From the NCBI RefSeq assembly GCF_012928505.1, contig NZ_JABBJN010000050.1, positions 1-46,498 of the forward strand: 46,498 nt of DNA. The letters are read 5' to 3'. This DNA comes from Achromobacter sp. Bel. GTDB taxonomy: Bacteria > Pseudomonadota > Gammaproteobacteria > Burkholderiales > Burkholderiaceae_B. This document shows positions 34,707 through 42,493 of the stretch, piece by piece. Position 1 is the stretch's first letter, and every line of letters begins with the position of its first letter. A model generated the notes under the pieces. It did no database searches. It saw only the letters and a program-made list of their open reading frames with translations, and had not been told where the DNA came from. The position numbers and the translations under genes were made by a program.

Positions 34707-35333
34707 ATGCCCGACGCTTCACCCGGACTGGACCGGCTTCGCCGTTTCATCGCCACCGCGACGCGGCTGGCCACCCCGGACGGGTTGGCGCAGACGCCGG
34801 CGCTGGAGGCGGCCTTCGCCGACCTGGTGCGCCACGACGATTGGCTGCCCGACGCCTGTACCACGCCGCATCCGCAGTACTACCAGCAGTTCCTGCTGCA
34901 TTGCGATCCGCTGGAGCGGTTTTCGTTGGTCAGCTTCGTCTGGGGGCCAGGGCAGTTCACGCCGGTGCATGACCATGAGGTCTGGGGCTATGTGGGCATG
35001 CTGCGTGGCGCCGAAATCAATCAGCGCTATGTGCGCCATCCGGACGGCCAACTGACGCCTGCGGGCGAGGCCACCACCTTGCAGCCGGGTGATGTCGAAC
35101 GCCTGTCGCCCGAAGCGGGCGACATCCACCGCGTGTCCAACGCCTTCGCGGACCGCGTGTCGATCAGTGTGCACCTGTACGGCGGCAACATCGGTGCGGT
35201 GTCGCGGCATGTCTATGATCCGCAGACGGGGCAGCCCAAGCCGTTCGTCTCTGGCTATTCGTCGCCCAGCCTGCCGAATCTATGGGACCGATCCGCTGCC
35301 GTGCGCGCCACGATCCCCGGGCTGAAGGGCTGA
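34707..35333 (+). CDS. Cupin thiol dioxygenase (cysteine or 3-mercaptopropionate dioxygenase)
   Basis: A 208-residue non-heme iron enzyme that oxidises a thiol to a sulfinate with O2. The iron ligands are His88 and His90 (VHDHEVWG) and His141 (GDIHRVSN). The position of the mammalian crosslinked Cys93 is a glycine, as in other bacterial members. The substrate region reads YYQQFLLHCDPLERFSLVSF; a Gln where cysteine dioxygenases have Arg is the mark of 3-mercaptopropionate dioxygenases, so that substrate is favoured here, though my alignment is by eye. GGAGA precedes ATG 34707, and the longer frame to 34599 lacks homology. Confidence 0.85.
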   Translation: MPDASPGLDRLRRFIATATRLATPDGLAQTPALEAAFADLVRHDDWLPDACTTPHPQYYQQFLLHCDPLERFSLVSFVWGPGQFTPVHDHEVWGYVGMLRGAEINQRYVRHPDGQLTPAGEATTLQPGDVERLSPEAGDIHRVSNAFADRVSISVHLYGGNIGAVSRHVYDPQTGQPKPFVSGYSSPSLPNLWDRSAAVRATIPGLKG

Positions 35334-35386
35334 ACGCCGCGTCCCGAAAGCGCTGTTCGCGCGCGGCGTCTCATGCTATGTTTCCG

Positions 35387-35401
35387 TCCTAAATATTAGG
35401 A
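35387..35401. promoter_or_regulatory. IclR operator copy 1 (TCCTA-N5-TAGGA)
   Basis: TCCTAAATATTAGGA is a palindrome with six-base arms (TCCTAA/TTAGGA) nine bases before the iclR start, suggesting autorepression. The same arms recur before the Bug gene (38790), and the left half recurs before the CoA operon (38970). Confidence 0.7.
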
Positions 35402-35409
35402 AAAATGGC

Positions 35410-36174
35410 ATGGACAAGACGCTGCTCAAGGGACTGATGGTGTTGGAGGCGGTGACCGACGTGGACAATCCGCCGCGCACCATCGATGCGCTGGCCGCGC
35501 GGGTTGGCCTCACCCGCAGCAACACGCATCGCACATTGCAAACGCTGATCCACGCCGGCTACGTCATCAAGGACGATGACGGCGGCGGATACCGTGGCGC
35601 GGTGCGCCTGTTCGAACTGGCGGCGCGCCAACTTGCGCAACTTGACGTGCGCAAACTGGCGGCCCCGTTCATGCGCACGCTGGCTGACCAGACGGGTGAA
35701 ACCGTGCACTTGTCGGTACTGGACGGGTTTGATGTGGTCTACGTCGACAAGATCGACAGCCCCCAGCCTATCCGGGCCTATTCCATGGTGGGCGGCCGCG
35801 CGCCCGCCTACGCCGTGGCGACCGGCAAAGCCCTGCTGGCCTACCAGCCTGACGGCTATGTCGAGCGATATGCCGAGCAACTGGTGCGCCACACGCCGTC
35901 CACCATCGTGTCCATGGCGCTGCTGAAAGACGAGCTGCGCAAGATCGCCCGCGCGGGCTACGCCGTGAACCGCGGCGAATGGCGCGAAGGCGTGGGCGGG
36001 CTGGCCGTGACGCTGTTCAACAGCCTGGACCAGCCCGTGGCCGCGGTGGGCATCTCTGGCCCGCTCGACCGCCTGAGCGCCGCTAGGATGAAGCAGTTGG
36101 CGCCGGATGTGTCGGCCTGTGCGCAGGCCATCTCGCAGGGGATGGGCTATCGGCGGGGCTTTCTGGATCAGTAA
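35410..36174 (+). CDS. IclR-family regulator of the CoA catabolic island
   Basis: A 254-residue IclR regulator. The helix-turn-helix covers MDKTLLKGLMVLEAVTDVDN and LAARVGLTRSNTHRTLQTLI; the effector domain has AYSMVGGRAPAYAVATGKAL and VGISGPLDRLSA. Its start codon follows a TCCTA-N5-TAGGA palindrome by eight bases. Related copies lie before the Bug receptor gene and the CoA-transferase operon, so this protein probably controls both. The last 92 bases overlap, on the opposite strand, the end of the FAD/NAD(P)-binding protein gene. The likely effector is the substrate of the island or its CoA ester. Confidence 0.93.
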   Translation: MDKTLLKGLMVLEAVTDVDNPPRTIDALAARVGLTRSNTHRTLQTLIHAGYVIKDDDGGGYRGAVRLFELAARQLAQLDVRKLAAPFMRTLADQTGETVHLSVLDGFDVVYVDKIDSPQPIRAYSMVGGRAPAYAVATGKALLAYQPDGYVERYAEQLVRHTPSTIVSMALLKDELRKIARAGYAVNRGEWREGVGGLAVTLFNSLDQPVAAVGISGPLDRLSAARMKQLAPDVSACAQAISQGMGYRRGFLDQ

Positions 36175-37744
36175 GCGGCGCCGGCCGGGCGAGCGCAATC
36201 GCGAGGCGCTGCGCCTGGTCCCGGGCCAACCGCGCGTTCACATCCATCGACGTGGTCCAGAAGTAGGTGCCGCCGGCCAGGCTGCCCAGCACCGAGATCT
36301 GCGTCAGCACCGCGTTCCGCGCATCTTTCAGGCAACCCGATTCGTAATCCAGCGCCAGCCCGCCGAACGGATCCGGCTGCGCATGGCCGTCCTGCAGCAA
36401 CGCGGCGACCAATGGATCGCGGGTTGCCGCGGCATCTACCGAGAAGCTTGTGGCGTTGATCAGATGGCGGCTGGCCTGCGTGACGAGGCCATCGGCGCTG
36501 CGCAGGCGCGTGTGGAACTGCTGGTTCGACGGGTCGTAGCGGCTGTCCACATAGCCCGCCCGCACCTGCAACTGGCCACGTTGGAACAGCGCCTGAAGTT
36601 TCAGCGCATTGCGCATCGGAAAGGTGGCGCGGCGCGCCATCCACAGGGACCGCCATTGCGATTGGAAAATGCGGCGTTCGGCGGCGGGCATCAAATGCCA
36701 GATCTGATCGACCGCTGCGTTGGTGGCGGCGGCTACCGCTTGCCAGGGACGGGCCGCTTGCGACGAACGGCGGATCTCTTCTTCCAGCGCAGTGCGTGCG
36801 TCCGTCTCCAGGCCCAGCACGTCGGCGGCGTCCAGCGGGCCGCCCATGGCCCGCACCTCGTCTTTCAGCGCTTGCGCGATGAGTTCGACGGATAGCGCCC
36901 CGCCGTGGCTTGCGGCAAGCTGCAAGGCGCCGTCGCGGCTCAGGTGGCGCAACGCCACCGGCGGTTGATTGTGGGGGCTGCGCACCGAGGGCAGCCGCCC
37001 GTTGCGCGATACGCACACGATGGGGCCGCGGTGGCCGGACTGCTGCAAGGCGGCGATGGCGTCCACGGCGCTCAGGCTGGTGCCCACGACGCACACGGCG
37101 TCGTCCCGCGCGATCGTGTTTGCCAATTCGGCGACGGGGTAGGGGCTGTTGAAATAGCCGGGTGCGTCTTCCAGATGCGGAAAGGCCTGCGAAGGCAGGT
37201 TGCCGTTGCACAGCACCGCATGGCGGGCACGCCAAGGCGGGCCCTCGTCCGGATTCACGCATACCCCGCCATCGGGCAGCGGCGACACGCGTTGGACCCG
37301 GTTTTGCACATGCAGCAATGTCACGCCCAACGATGGCGCCAACCGGCGGCAACGCGCATGGATGGCACGCATGTAAGCGCCGAACAGCGGCCGCGGCAGG
37401 AAGTCCGACGGAGCGATGGCATCGACGCCCGCCTCGCGCAGCCAGGCGGGATCCTGCTGGCGCAGCCAGTCGACGAAGTCCATCCGCTGGTCGGCCCGCG
37501 CCGACATGTTGCCGGCGGGGATGTTGAGCAAATTGCTGGGCAAGTCTGCCTGATAGGCGCCGCCCGGCCCCGGCTCGGCTTGCGGTTCGAAAAGCGCAAC
37601 GCGCAAAGGGCGGGAGGCGGGGCCGCGGCCCGCCGCTTCCAGTGCCAGCAGGAATTGGTAGAGCAGGCTGATGGCGACCGAACCGCCACCCACGATGGCC
37701 AGGTCCGCGGCCATCGATGCGGAGGATGCGTGGGCAGGCGTCAT
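36083..37744 (-). CDS. FAD/NAD(P)-binding protein (NAD_binding_9-like)
   Basis: A 553-residue flavoprotein-like oxidoreductase. The dinucleotide site LAIVGGGSVAISLLYQFLLA lies near the N-terminus, and DAVCVVGTSLSAVDAIAALQ is a second dinucleotide-binding segment in mid-protein. PSNLLNIPAGNMSARADQRM and HLINATSFSVDAAATRDPLV are further family segments. It resembles the FAD-NAD(P)-binding group (Pfam NAD_binding_9), whose substrates are mostly unknown. The ATG overlaps the Bug gene stop (ATGA). The last 30 residues are Pro/Ser-rich and are encoded antisense to the iclR 3' end; they may be a recent extension. It is probably an oxidoreductase acting on the receptor's ligand. Confidence 0.85.
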   Translation of the reverse strand: MTPAHASSASMAADLAIVGGGSVAISLLYQFLLALEAAGRGPASRPLRVALFEPQAEPGPGGAYQADLPSNLLNIPAGNMSARADQRMDFVDWLRQQDPAWLREAGVDAIAPSDFLPRPLFGAYMRAIHARCRRLAPSLGVTLLHVQNRVQRVSPLPDGGVCVNPDEGPPWRARHAVLCNGNLPSQAFPHLEDAPGYFNSPYPVAELANTIARDDAVCVVGTSLSAVDAIAALQQSGHRGPIVCVSRNGRLPSVRSPHNQPPVALRHLSRDGALQLAASHGGALSVELIAQALKDEVRAMGGPLDAADVLGLETDARTALEEEIRRSSQAARPWQAVAAATNAAVDQIWHLMPAAERRIFQSQWRSLWMARRATFPMRNALKLQALFQRGQLQVRAGYVDSRYDPSNQQFHTRLRSADGLVTQASRHLINATSFSVDAAATRDPLVAALLQDGHAQPDPFGGLALDYESGCLKDARNAVLTQISVLGSLAGGTYFWTTSMDVNARLARDQAQRLAIALARPAPLTDPESPADSPSPARWPAHRPTHPAPTASS

Positions 37745-38706
37745 TTGGCGGTCGACATGCGCACCACGTCCGCCCAGCGGGCGACTTCCTGCTTGAGCAC
37801 GCGGCTGGTGTCGGCGGGCGAAGTGGCCACGGCATCGGCGCCCAGCTTCAACGCGGCCTGCTGCACCGAGGCCATGGCGGCGGCTTTTTGCATCCCGGCC
37901 GACAGCTTGTCGACGACGGCAGGCGGCGTGCCGGCGGGCGCCAGCAACGCGTAGGTGGTGGCGACGGAATAGTCCTTCACGCCTTGCTCCATCAGCGTGG
38001 GCAGGTCGGGCAGGGCGGTGGCGCGCGTGGCGGTGGTCACCCCCAGCAGCCGGATCTTGCCGCTGGCGACCTGCGGCAGCAGCGCGGGCAGGGTTTCGAT
38101 CACCATGTCGATCTGGCCGCCCAGCAAGTCGGTGATGGCCGGGCCGCTGCCACGGTAGGGCACATGCATCAAGCGGGTGCCCGTTACCACCTGGAAGAGT
38201 TCGCCCGCCATGTGTTGCGACGTGCCCGGGCCCGCCGATCCGAACGTGATGGTGCCGGGTTTGCTCTTGGCCAGCGCGATCAGTTCCTGCACGTTCGTGG
38301 CCGGCACCTTGCTGTTCACGGCGACCGCCATCGGCATGCTGGTGGCCATGGAGACGCCGACAAACGCGGTGGCGAAGTCATAGCCCGGCTTGTCCGGCAT
38401 GGCGGCGTGAATCGCGTGGCTGCCTACGGCCCCCATCAGCAGCGTGTAGCCGTCGGGTGCCGATTTGGCGACGTACTCGGCGCCGATTTCGCCGCCTGCG
38501 CCCGCCTTGTTCTCGACCACCACGCCTTGCCCCAGGAAATCACCCAGGTGTTGCGCATAGATGCGCGCGGCGGCATCCGTGGCGCCGCCAGGGGGAAACG
38601 GCACGACCATGCGCACGGGTTTCGAGGGCCAGGCCTGGGCTTGGGCGGGGCCGGCGGCCAGCGCCAGGACGGCGCCGGCGAGTGCAATGCGCCACGTTTG
38701 CTTCAT
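37741..38706 (-). CDS. Bug-family substrate-binding receptor of the CoA island
   Basis: A 321-residue TctC/Bug periplasmic binding protein with a clear signal peptide (MKQTWRIALAGAVLALAAGPAQA). The mature start is WPSKPVRMVVPFPPGGATD, with PGTSQHMAGELFQVVTGTRL and MHVPYRGSGPAITDLLGGQI downstream. It is coupled by ATGA to the FAD/NAD(P)-binding gene and divergent from the CoA-transferase operon across 299 bases. A 19-base IclR-type palindrome lies 84 bases upstream of its start. It probably captures the carboxylic acid degraded by the island; no membrane transporter genes are present here. Confidence 0.93.
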   Translation of the reverse strand: MKQTWRIALAGAVLALAAGPAQAQAWPSKPVRMVVPFPPGGATDAAARIYAQHLGDFLGQGVVVENKAGAGGEIGAEYVAKSAPDGYTLLMGAVGSHAIHAAMPDKPGYDFATAFVGVSMATSMPMAVAVNSKVPATNVQELIALAKSKPGTITFGSAGPGTSQHMAGELFQVVTGTRLMHVPYRGSGPAITDLLGGQIDMVIETLPALLPQVASGKIRLLGVTTATRATALPDLPTLMEQGVKDYSVATTYALLAPAGTPPAVVDKLSAGMQKAAAMASVQQAALKLGADAVATSPADTSRVLKQEVARWADVVRMSTAK

Positions 38707-38789
38707 GGGAGTCTCCTTGGTGTGGTCGGGCCGTCCTGCGCGGGCCCCTGCGGCTGCGGGGGCTTGCGGCGCTGCGACCTTGTTCTATA

Positions 38790-38808
38790 AGTCCTAAAAT
38801 ATAGGACT
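38790..38808. promoter_or_regulatory. IclR operator copy 2 (AGTCCTA-N5-TAGGACT)
   Basis: A 19-base palindrome with perfect seven-base arms and centre AAATA lies upstream of the Bug receptor gene in the shared divergent gap. It has the same TCCTA-N5-TAGGA core as the site before iclR. Confidence 0.7.
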
Positions 38809-38953
38809 CGTATTCCAATAAATGGTTTACGTAGAATTCCACACGGTGATATGCTGGTCAACAATTAAGCGCGTCACCTAGGGATTGCACTAGGAAACAC
38901 TGGGGGGTGACATAAATCTGTCCGGCATGATGCCATCCTGGAAACCGCGCTCT

Positions 38954-38984
38954 TATAATATTTTTTGCATCCTAAATATTGAAT
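38954..38984 (+). promoter_or_regulatory. Promoter and IclR half-site before the CoA operon
   Basis: A perfect TATAAT lies at 38954-38959; the -35 region (TGCCAT at 38931) is weak. Eleven bases later TCCTAAATATT (38970-38980) repeats exactly the left 11 bases of the operator before iclR, but the right arm is degenerate. Its place just past the expected transcription start suits a repressor roadblock. Confidence 0.5.
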
Positions 38985-39005
38985 TTTCATAACGAGAGGT
39001 CAGAC

Positions 39006-40172
39006 ATGACACCCAGTTCGGCGCTTGCCGGCATCACGGTGCTGGAGATTTGCAATGTCGCGGCGGGACCGTTTTGCGGCATGTTGTTGGCGGATATGGG
39101 CGCCGACGTGATCAAGGTGGAGAACCCCGAGGGCGGCGACACCCTGCGCAGCTGGCCGCCGATCTCCGATGGCTACAGCGAGAACTTCGCGTCCTTGAAT
39201 CGGAACAAGAAGTCCGTGACGCTGAACCTGAAAGATCCGGGCGACTTGGCCCTGGCGCGTGAGCTGGCGCTGACCGCCGATGTGCTGATCGAAAACAACC
39301 GGCCGGGCGTGATGGATCGCCTGGGCCTGGGCTATGCGCAACTGCGCGAGACCAATCCCAAGCTGGTCTATTGCTCGATCTCGGCCTATGGCCAATCGGG
39401 TCCGCGATCGCAGGAAGGGGGGTTTGACCTGACCATCCAGGCGATGAGCGGCATCATGAGCGTGACGGGCGAAGCCGGCGGCGAACCCGTGAAATGCGGC
39501 GTACCCGTGGCGGACTTTTCGGCGGGCCTGTATGGCGCCTTCGCCATCGCTTCGGCGCTGCGCGCAGCCCAGGCCAGCGGGCAGGGCACGCACATCGACG
39601 TGCCGATGCTGGGCGCCACGCTGGGCATCGCCGCCTTGCAGACGTCGGAGTTCTTCGGCAGCGGCAAGGACCCGGTCAAGCTCGGGTCCGCGCATCCGCG
39701 CAACGCGCCGTACCAGGCGTTCCGTTGCAAAGGGGGCTACTTCGGCATGGCCGCGGGCAACCAGGCGCTGTGGAAGGGCGTATGCACGACCGTGGGCCGC
39801 GAAGACCTGCTGGCCGACCCGCGCTTTACCGACACCAGCGCCCGCGCCCGCAACCAGACGGCGCTACGCGAGATCCTTGAAGCCATCTTTGCCAGTGAAG
39901 ATGCGCAGACCTGGCTGGCGCGTTTCCGCGCCGCCGGCGTGCCGTGCGCGCCGATCAACACGTATTCCGAAGTGCTGGCGGACCCGCAGGTGGAGCACAT
40001 GGGGTGGGTGCAGCCGGTGGAACTGCCCAATGGCGTGCAGACACGCACCTTTGGCCTGCCGGTGCGGTTCGACGGCCAGACCACCGCGTTGCGCTTGCGC
40101 CCGCCCGCGCTGGGCGAGCACAACGACGAAGTGCTGGGGGCCGTGCGCGCCAAGCAAGGAGCGGCGGCATGA
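39006..40172 (+). CDS. Family III CoA-transferase (CaiB/BaiF)
   Basis: A 388-residue CoA-transferase that moves CoA between acids, often from succinyl-CoA. The N-terminal CoA-binding region has VLEICNVAAGPFCGMLLADM and GADVIKVENPEGGD; the catalytic Asp is expected at Asp170 in VPVADFSAGLYGAF, in the position equivalent to Asp169 of formyl-CoA transferase. GAGAGGT precedes ATG 39006. It leads an operon with crotonase, two-subunit CoA-transferase and acyl-CoA synthetase genes, and its stop overlaps the next ATG (ATGA). The acid it activates is not identifiable from sequence. Confidence 0.92.
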   Translation: MTPSSALAGITVLEICNVAAGPFCGMLLADMGADVIKVENPEGGDTLRSWPPISDGYSENFASLNRNKKSVTLNLKDPGDLALARELALTADVLIENNRPGVMDRLGLGYAQLRETNPKLVYCSISAYGQSGPRSQEGGFDLTIQAMSGIMSVTGEAGGEPVKCGVPVADFSAGLYGAFAIASALRAAQASGQGTHIDVPMLGATLGIAALQTSEFFGSGKDPVKLGSAHPRNAPYQAFRCKGGYFGMAAGNQALWKGVCTTVGREDLLADPRFTDTSARARNQTALREILEAIFASEDAQTWLARFRAAGVPCAPINTYSEVLADPQVEHMGWVQPVELPNGVQTRTFGLPVRFDGQTTALRLRPPALGEHNDEVLGAVRAKQGAAA

Positions 40173-40891
40173 GCGGCGTTCTCCGTATCGACAGACAGGG
40201 CGCGCGGCATGTGCTGACGCTGGCGCGCGCCGAGAAGATGAATGCGCTGTCCGCCGAATTGGTCGAGGCGTTGATCGCGGCGCTGGACGAGGCCGAGGCG
40301 CAAGGCGCCAAGCTGATCGTGCTGAAGGGCGAAGGCAAGAATTTCAGCGCCGGCTTCGACTTCGGCGATTGGCAGACGCAAAGCGAGGGCGACCTGTTGT
40401 TGCGCTTCGTGCGCATCGAGACCTTGCTGCAACGGCTGGCGGCCTCCCCGTGCCTGACGGTGGCGCTGGCGCACGGGCGCAATTTTGGCGCGGGCGTTGA
40501 CCTGTTCGGCGCCTGCAAATGGCGCATCAGCGCGCCTGACGCCACGTTCCGCATGCCTGGCCTGAAGTTCGGCCTGGTGCTGGGCACGCGCCGCTTCGCC
40601 GCGCTGGTGGGCGCCGAACGTGCGCGCACGGTCTTGGAGCAGGCCGCGACGTTCAGTGCCGACGAGGCGTTGCGCGACGGTTTTGCCAGCCGGCTTGCCG
40701 ATCAGCAGGAATGGCCGGGAATCGAGCAACAGGCGGCGGACGCCGCGGCCGCGTTGACGGACGCCAGCCGGGTCCAGCTGTATGCGGCGCTGTCGCTTGA
40801 GACGCCGGACGTCGACCTGGCGCGCCTGGTGCGTTCTGCGGCGGCGCCAGGGTTGAAGGACCGCGTGGCCGCCTATCTGCAGGCGCGCTAG
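40169..40891 (+). CDS. Enoyl-CoA hydratase/isomerase family (crotonase) protein
   Basis: A 240-residue crotonase-fold enzyme. The first oxyanion-hole segment is LKGEGKNFSAGFDFGDW, and the second region is ALAHGRNFGAGVDLFGACKW. The two catalytic glutamates of classical hydratases are not conserved: VDLFGA has Asp and RMPGLKFGL has Gly where Glu is usual. It may therefore be a hydrolase, isomerase or lyase variant rather than a simple hydratase. The start ATG overlaps the CaiB gene stop, so it is translationally coupled. Confidence 0.88.
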   Translation: MSGVLRIDRQGARHVLTLARAEKMNALSAELVEALIAALDEAEAQGAKLIVLKGEGKNFSAGFDFGDWQTQSEGDLLLRFVRIETLLQRLAASPCLTVALAHGRNFGAGVDLFGACKWRISAPDATFRMPGLKFGLVLGTRRFAALVGAERARTVLEQAATFSADEALRDGFASRLADQQEWPGIEQQAADAAAALTDASRVQLYAALSLETPDVDLARLVRSAAAPGLKDRVAAYLQAR

Positions 40892-40923
40892 GGCACCAAG
40901 AATCAGCAGGGGAGGACAAGACA

Positions 40924-41757
40924 ATGGCTTCGGGTTTCAATCAAAAAAACAAGCAGTGCTCGGTGGCGGAGCTGGCGGCGCTGGTGCCGGACGGCGCATC
41001 CATTGCGTTGGGCGGCAGCTTCCTGCACCGCGGGCCGTTCGCGTTTGTGCGCGAACTGATCCGCCAGGGCAAGCGCGATCTTGAACTGATCAAGCAGTCG
41101 CCCGGGTACGACGTGGACATCCTGTGCCGCGCCGGCGTGCTGCGCCGCGTGCGCGCGGGCATTGTGGCAATGGAAGGCAACTTCGGGCTGGCGCCGTGGT
41201 ATCGGCGCGCCGTGGAGCGCCGCGAGATCGAATTGGAAGAGCACGCCTGCGCCAGCCTGACAGCGGGATTACGGGCGGCGGCGTTTGGCGTGCCGTTCCA
41301 GCCTTGCGGCGGCCTGCATGGCAGCGGCTTGCCGGCATTGAATGGCTGGGCCTGCCTGGACGATCCTTATGGCAGCGGCGAGAAAACGTATGTCGTGCCC
41401 GCCATTCGTCCGGACTTCGCCGTGATCCAAGCTTCTGAAGTAGACGCGCTGGGCAACGTACGCGTGCACGGCACGGCGCACTGGGACCGCATTATGTCGC
41501 GCGCCGCGGGCAGCGTGCTGGTGGTGGCCGAGAAGGTCGTCGACAGCGCGGTGTTCGAAGCGCAACCCGAATCCACGCTGGTGCCGTACTTCATGGTGCA
41601 GGCCTACGCCGTGGCGCCGGGCAGCGCGTGGCCGGGATCGTGCTGGCCGGATTACGCCATCGACTATCCCGCGGTAGAGGCATACATGGACAAGAACAGC
41701 GATCTGCAAGCGCACCTGGCCGCGGCGCCCGAAGCGCAAGGGGGCAATCATGGCTGA
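40924..41757 (+). CDS. CoA-transferase subunit A (glutaconate CoA-transferase/IpdA-like)
   Basis: A 277-residue alpha subunit of a family I CoA-transferase-like enzyme. It begins with VAELAALVPDGASIALGGSF and LHRGPFAFVRELIRQGKRDL and has VIQASEVDALGNVRVHGTAH and LVVAEKVVDS. Related proteins include glutaconate CoA-transferase A and IpdA, a steroid-ring hydrolase subunit, so either transfer or hydrolytic C-C cleavage is conceivable. GGGGAGG precedes the ATG. It overlaps the next gene by eight bases, the usual arrangement of paired subunits. Confidence 0.88.
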   Translation: MASGFNQKNKQCSVAELAALVPDGASIALGGSFLHRGPFAFVRELIRQGKRDLELIKQSPGYDVDILCRAGVLRRVRAGIVAMEGNFGLAPWYRRAVERREIELEEHACASLTAGLRAAAFGVPFQPCGGLHGSGLPALNGWACLDDPYGSGEKTYVVPAIRPDFAVIQASEVDALGNVRVHGTAHWDRIMSRAAGSVLVVAEKVVDSAVFEAQPESTLVPYFMVQAYAVAPGSAWPGSCWPDYAIDYPAVEAYMDKNSDLQAHLAAAPEAQGGNHG

Positions 41758-42484
41758 GCAATGGTCGGGCTTTTCGTACATCGTCACCAATCTGGCGCGT
41801 TTCATCCGCCCCGACGAGATCACGTTCAGCGGCGTCAATTCCACGATGCCGATGCTGGCGTGCCTGCTGGCCAAGCGCGCCTACGACTGGGACTTTGTCT
41901 ACATCAACGTGGCGGGCGGCGTGAACCCACGGCCTTCGCATATCCCGATTTCAAGCTCCGACCCGGTGCTGGCCGAGCATACCGCGTCGATCTTCTCGAA
42001 CGAGGACTTCTACGACTTGTGCACGCGGGGCCGCATGGACCTGACCTTTCTGGGCGCGGCGCAGATCGACGGCGCCGGCTGCGCCAACAATTCCTGCATT
42101 GGGGATTGGCATGAGCCCAAGGTACGCCTGCCGGGCGGCGGCGGCGGCGCGGTGATGCTGCCCACCGCGCGCCGGGCGTGCACGTGGCGCACAGAGCACT
42201 CGCGCCGCACCTTCGTGCAGAAGCTGGATTTCATGACGTCCTGGGGCGGCTTCCACGGCGTGGTGACGCCGATCGCCGTGTTCGTGAAGCGCGACGGCAA
42301 GCTGGCCTTGCAGTCCTGGCATCCGGAGTCCAGCCTGTCCGAAGTGCGCGAACGCACCGGCTTCGAGTTCGATGCGGCAGGCGCCGCACCGTCGGCGCCA
42401 CCGACGGCGGCCGAAGCCCGCGCGCTGCGCGAGCTGGACGCGGACGGTCAATTCGAACGCGACGCCGCCGTCGCGCTGCGCTAG
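41750..42484 (+). CDS. CoA-transferase subunit B (glutaconate CoA-transferase/IpdB-like)
   Basis: A 244-residue beta subunit matching the neighbouring subunit A. Segments such as EDFYDLCTRGRMDLTFLGAA then QIDGAGCANNSCIGDW and KVRLPGGGGGAVMLPTARRA are typical. It overlaps subunit A by eight bases and is followed after nine bases by the acyl-CoA synthetase gene. Subunits A and B should form one heteromeric enzyme in the cytoplasm. Substrate is unknown; the catalytic Glu expected in transferases was not assigned with certainty by eye. Confidence 0.88.
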   Translation: MAEQWSGFSYIVTNLARFIRPDEITFSGVNSTMPMLACLLAKRAYDWDFVYINVAGGVNPRPSHIPISSSDPVLAEHTASIFSNEDFYDLCTRGRMDLTFLGAAQIDGAGCANNSCIGDWHEPKVRLPGGGGGAVMLPTARRACTWRTEHSRRTFVQKLDFMTSWGGFHGVVTPIAVFVKRDGKLALQSWHPESSLSEVRERTGFEFDAAGAAPSAPPTAAEARALRELDADGQFERDAAVALR

Positions 42485-42493
42485 GAGACCGCC

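Noticed and set aside
38865..38905. Further IclR half-sites (CCTAGG and TAGGA) in the Bug/CoA-operon gap
   Set aside because: They lack a second arm at the right spacing, and five-base matches are expected by chance in a 300-base AT-rich gap.
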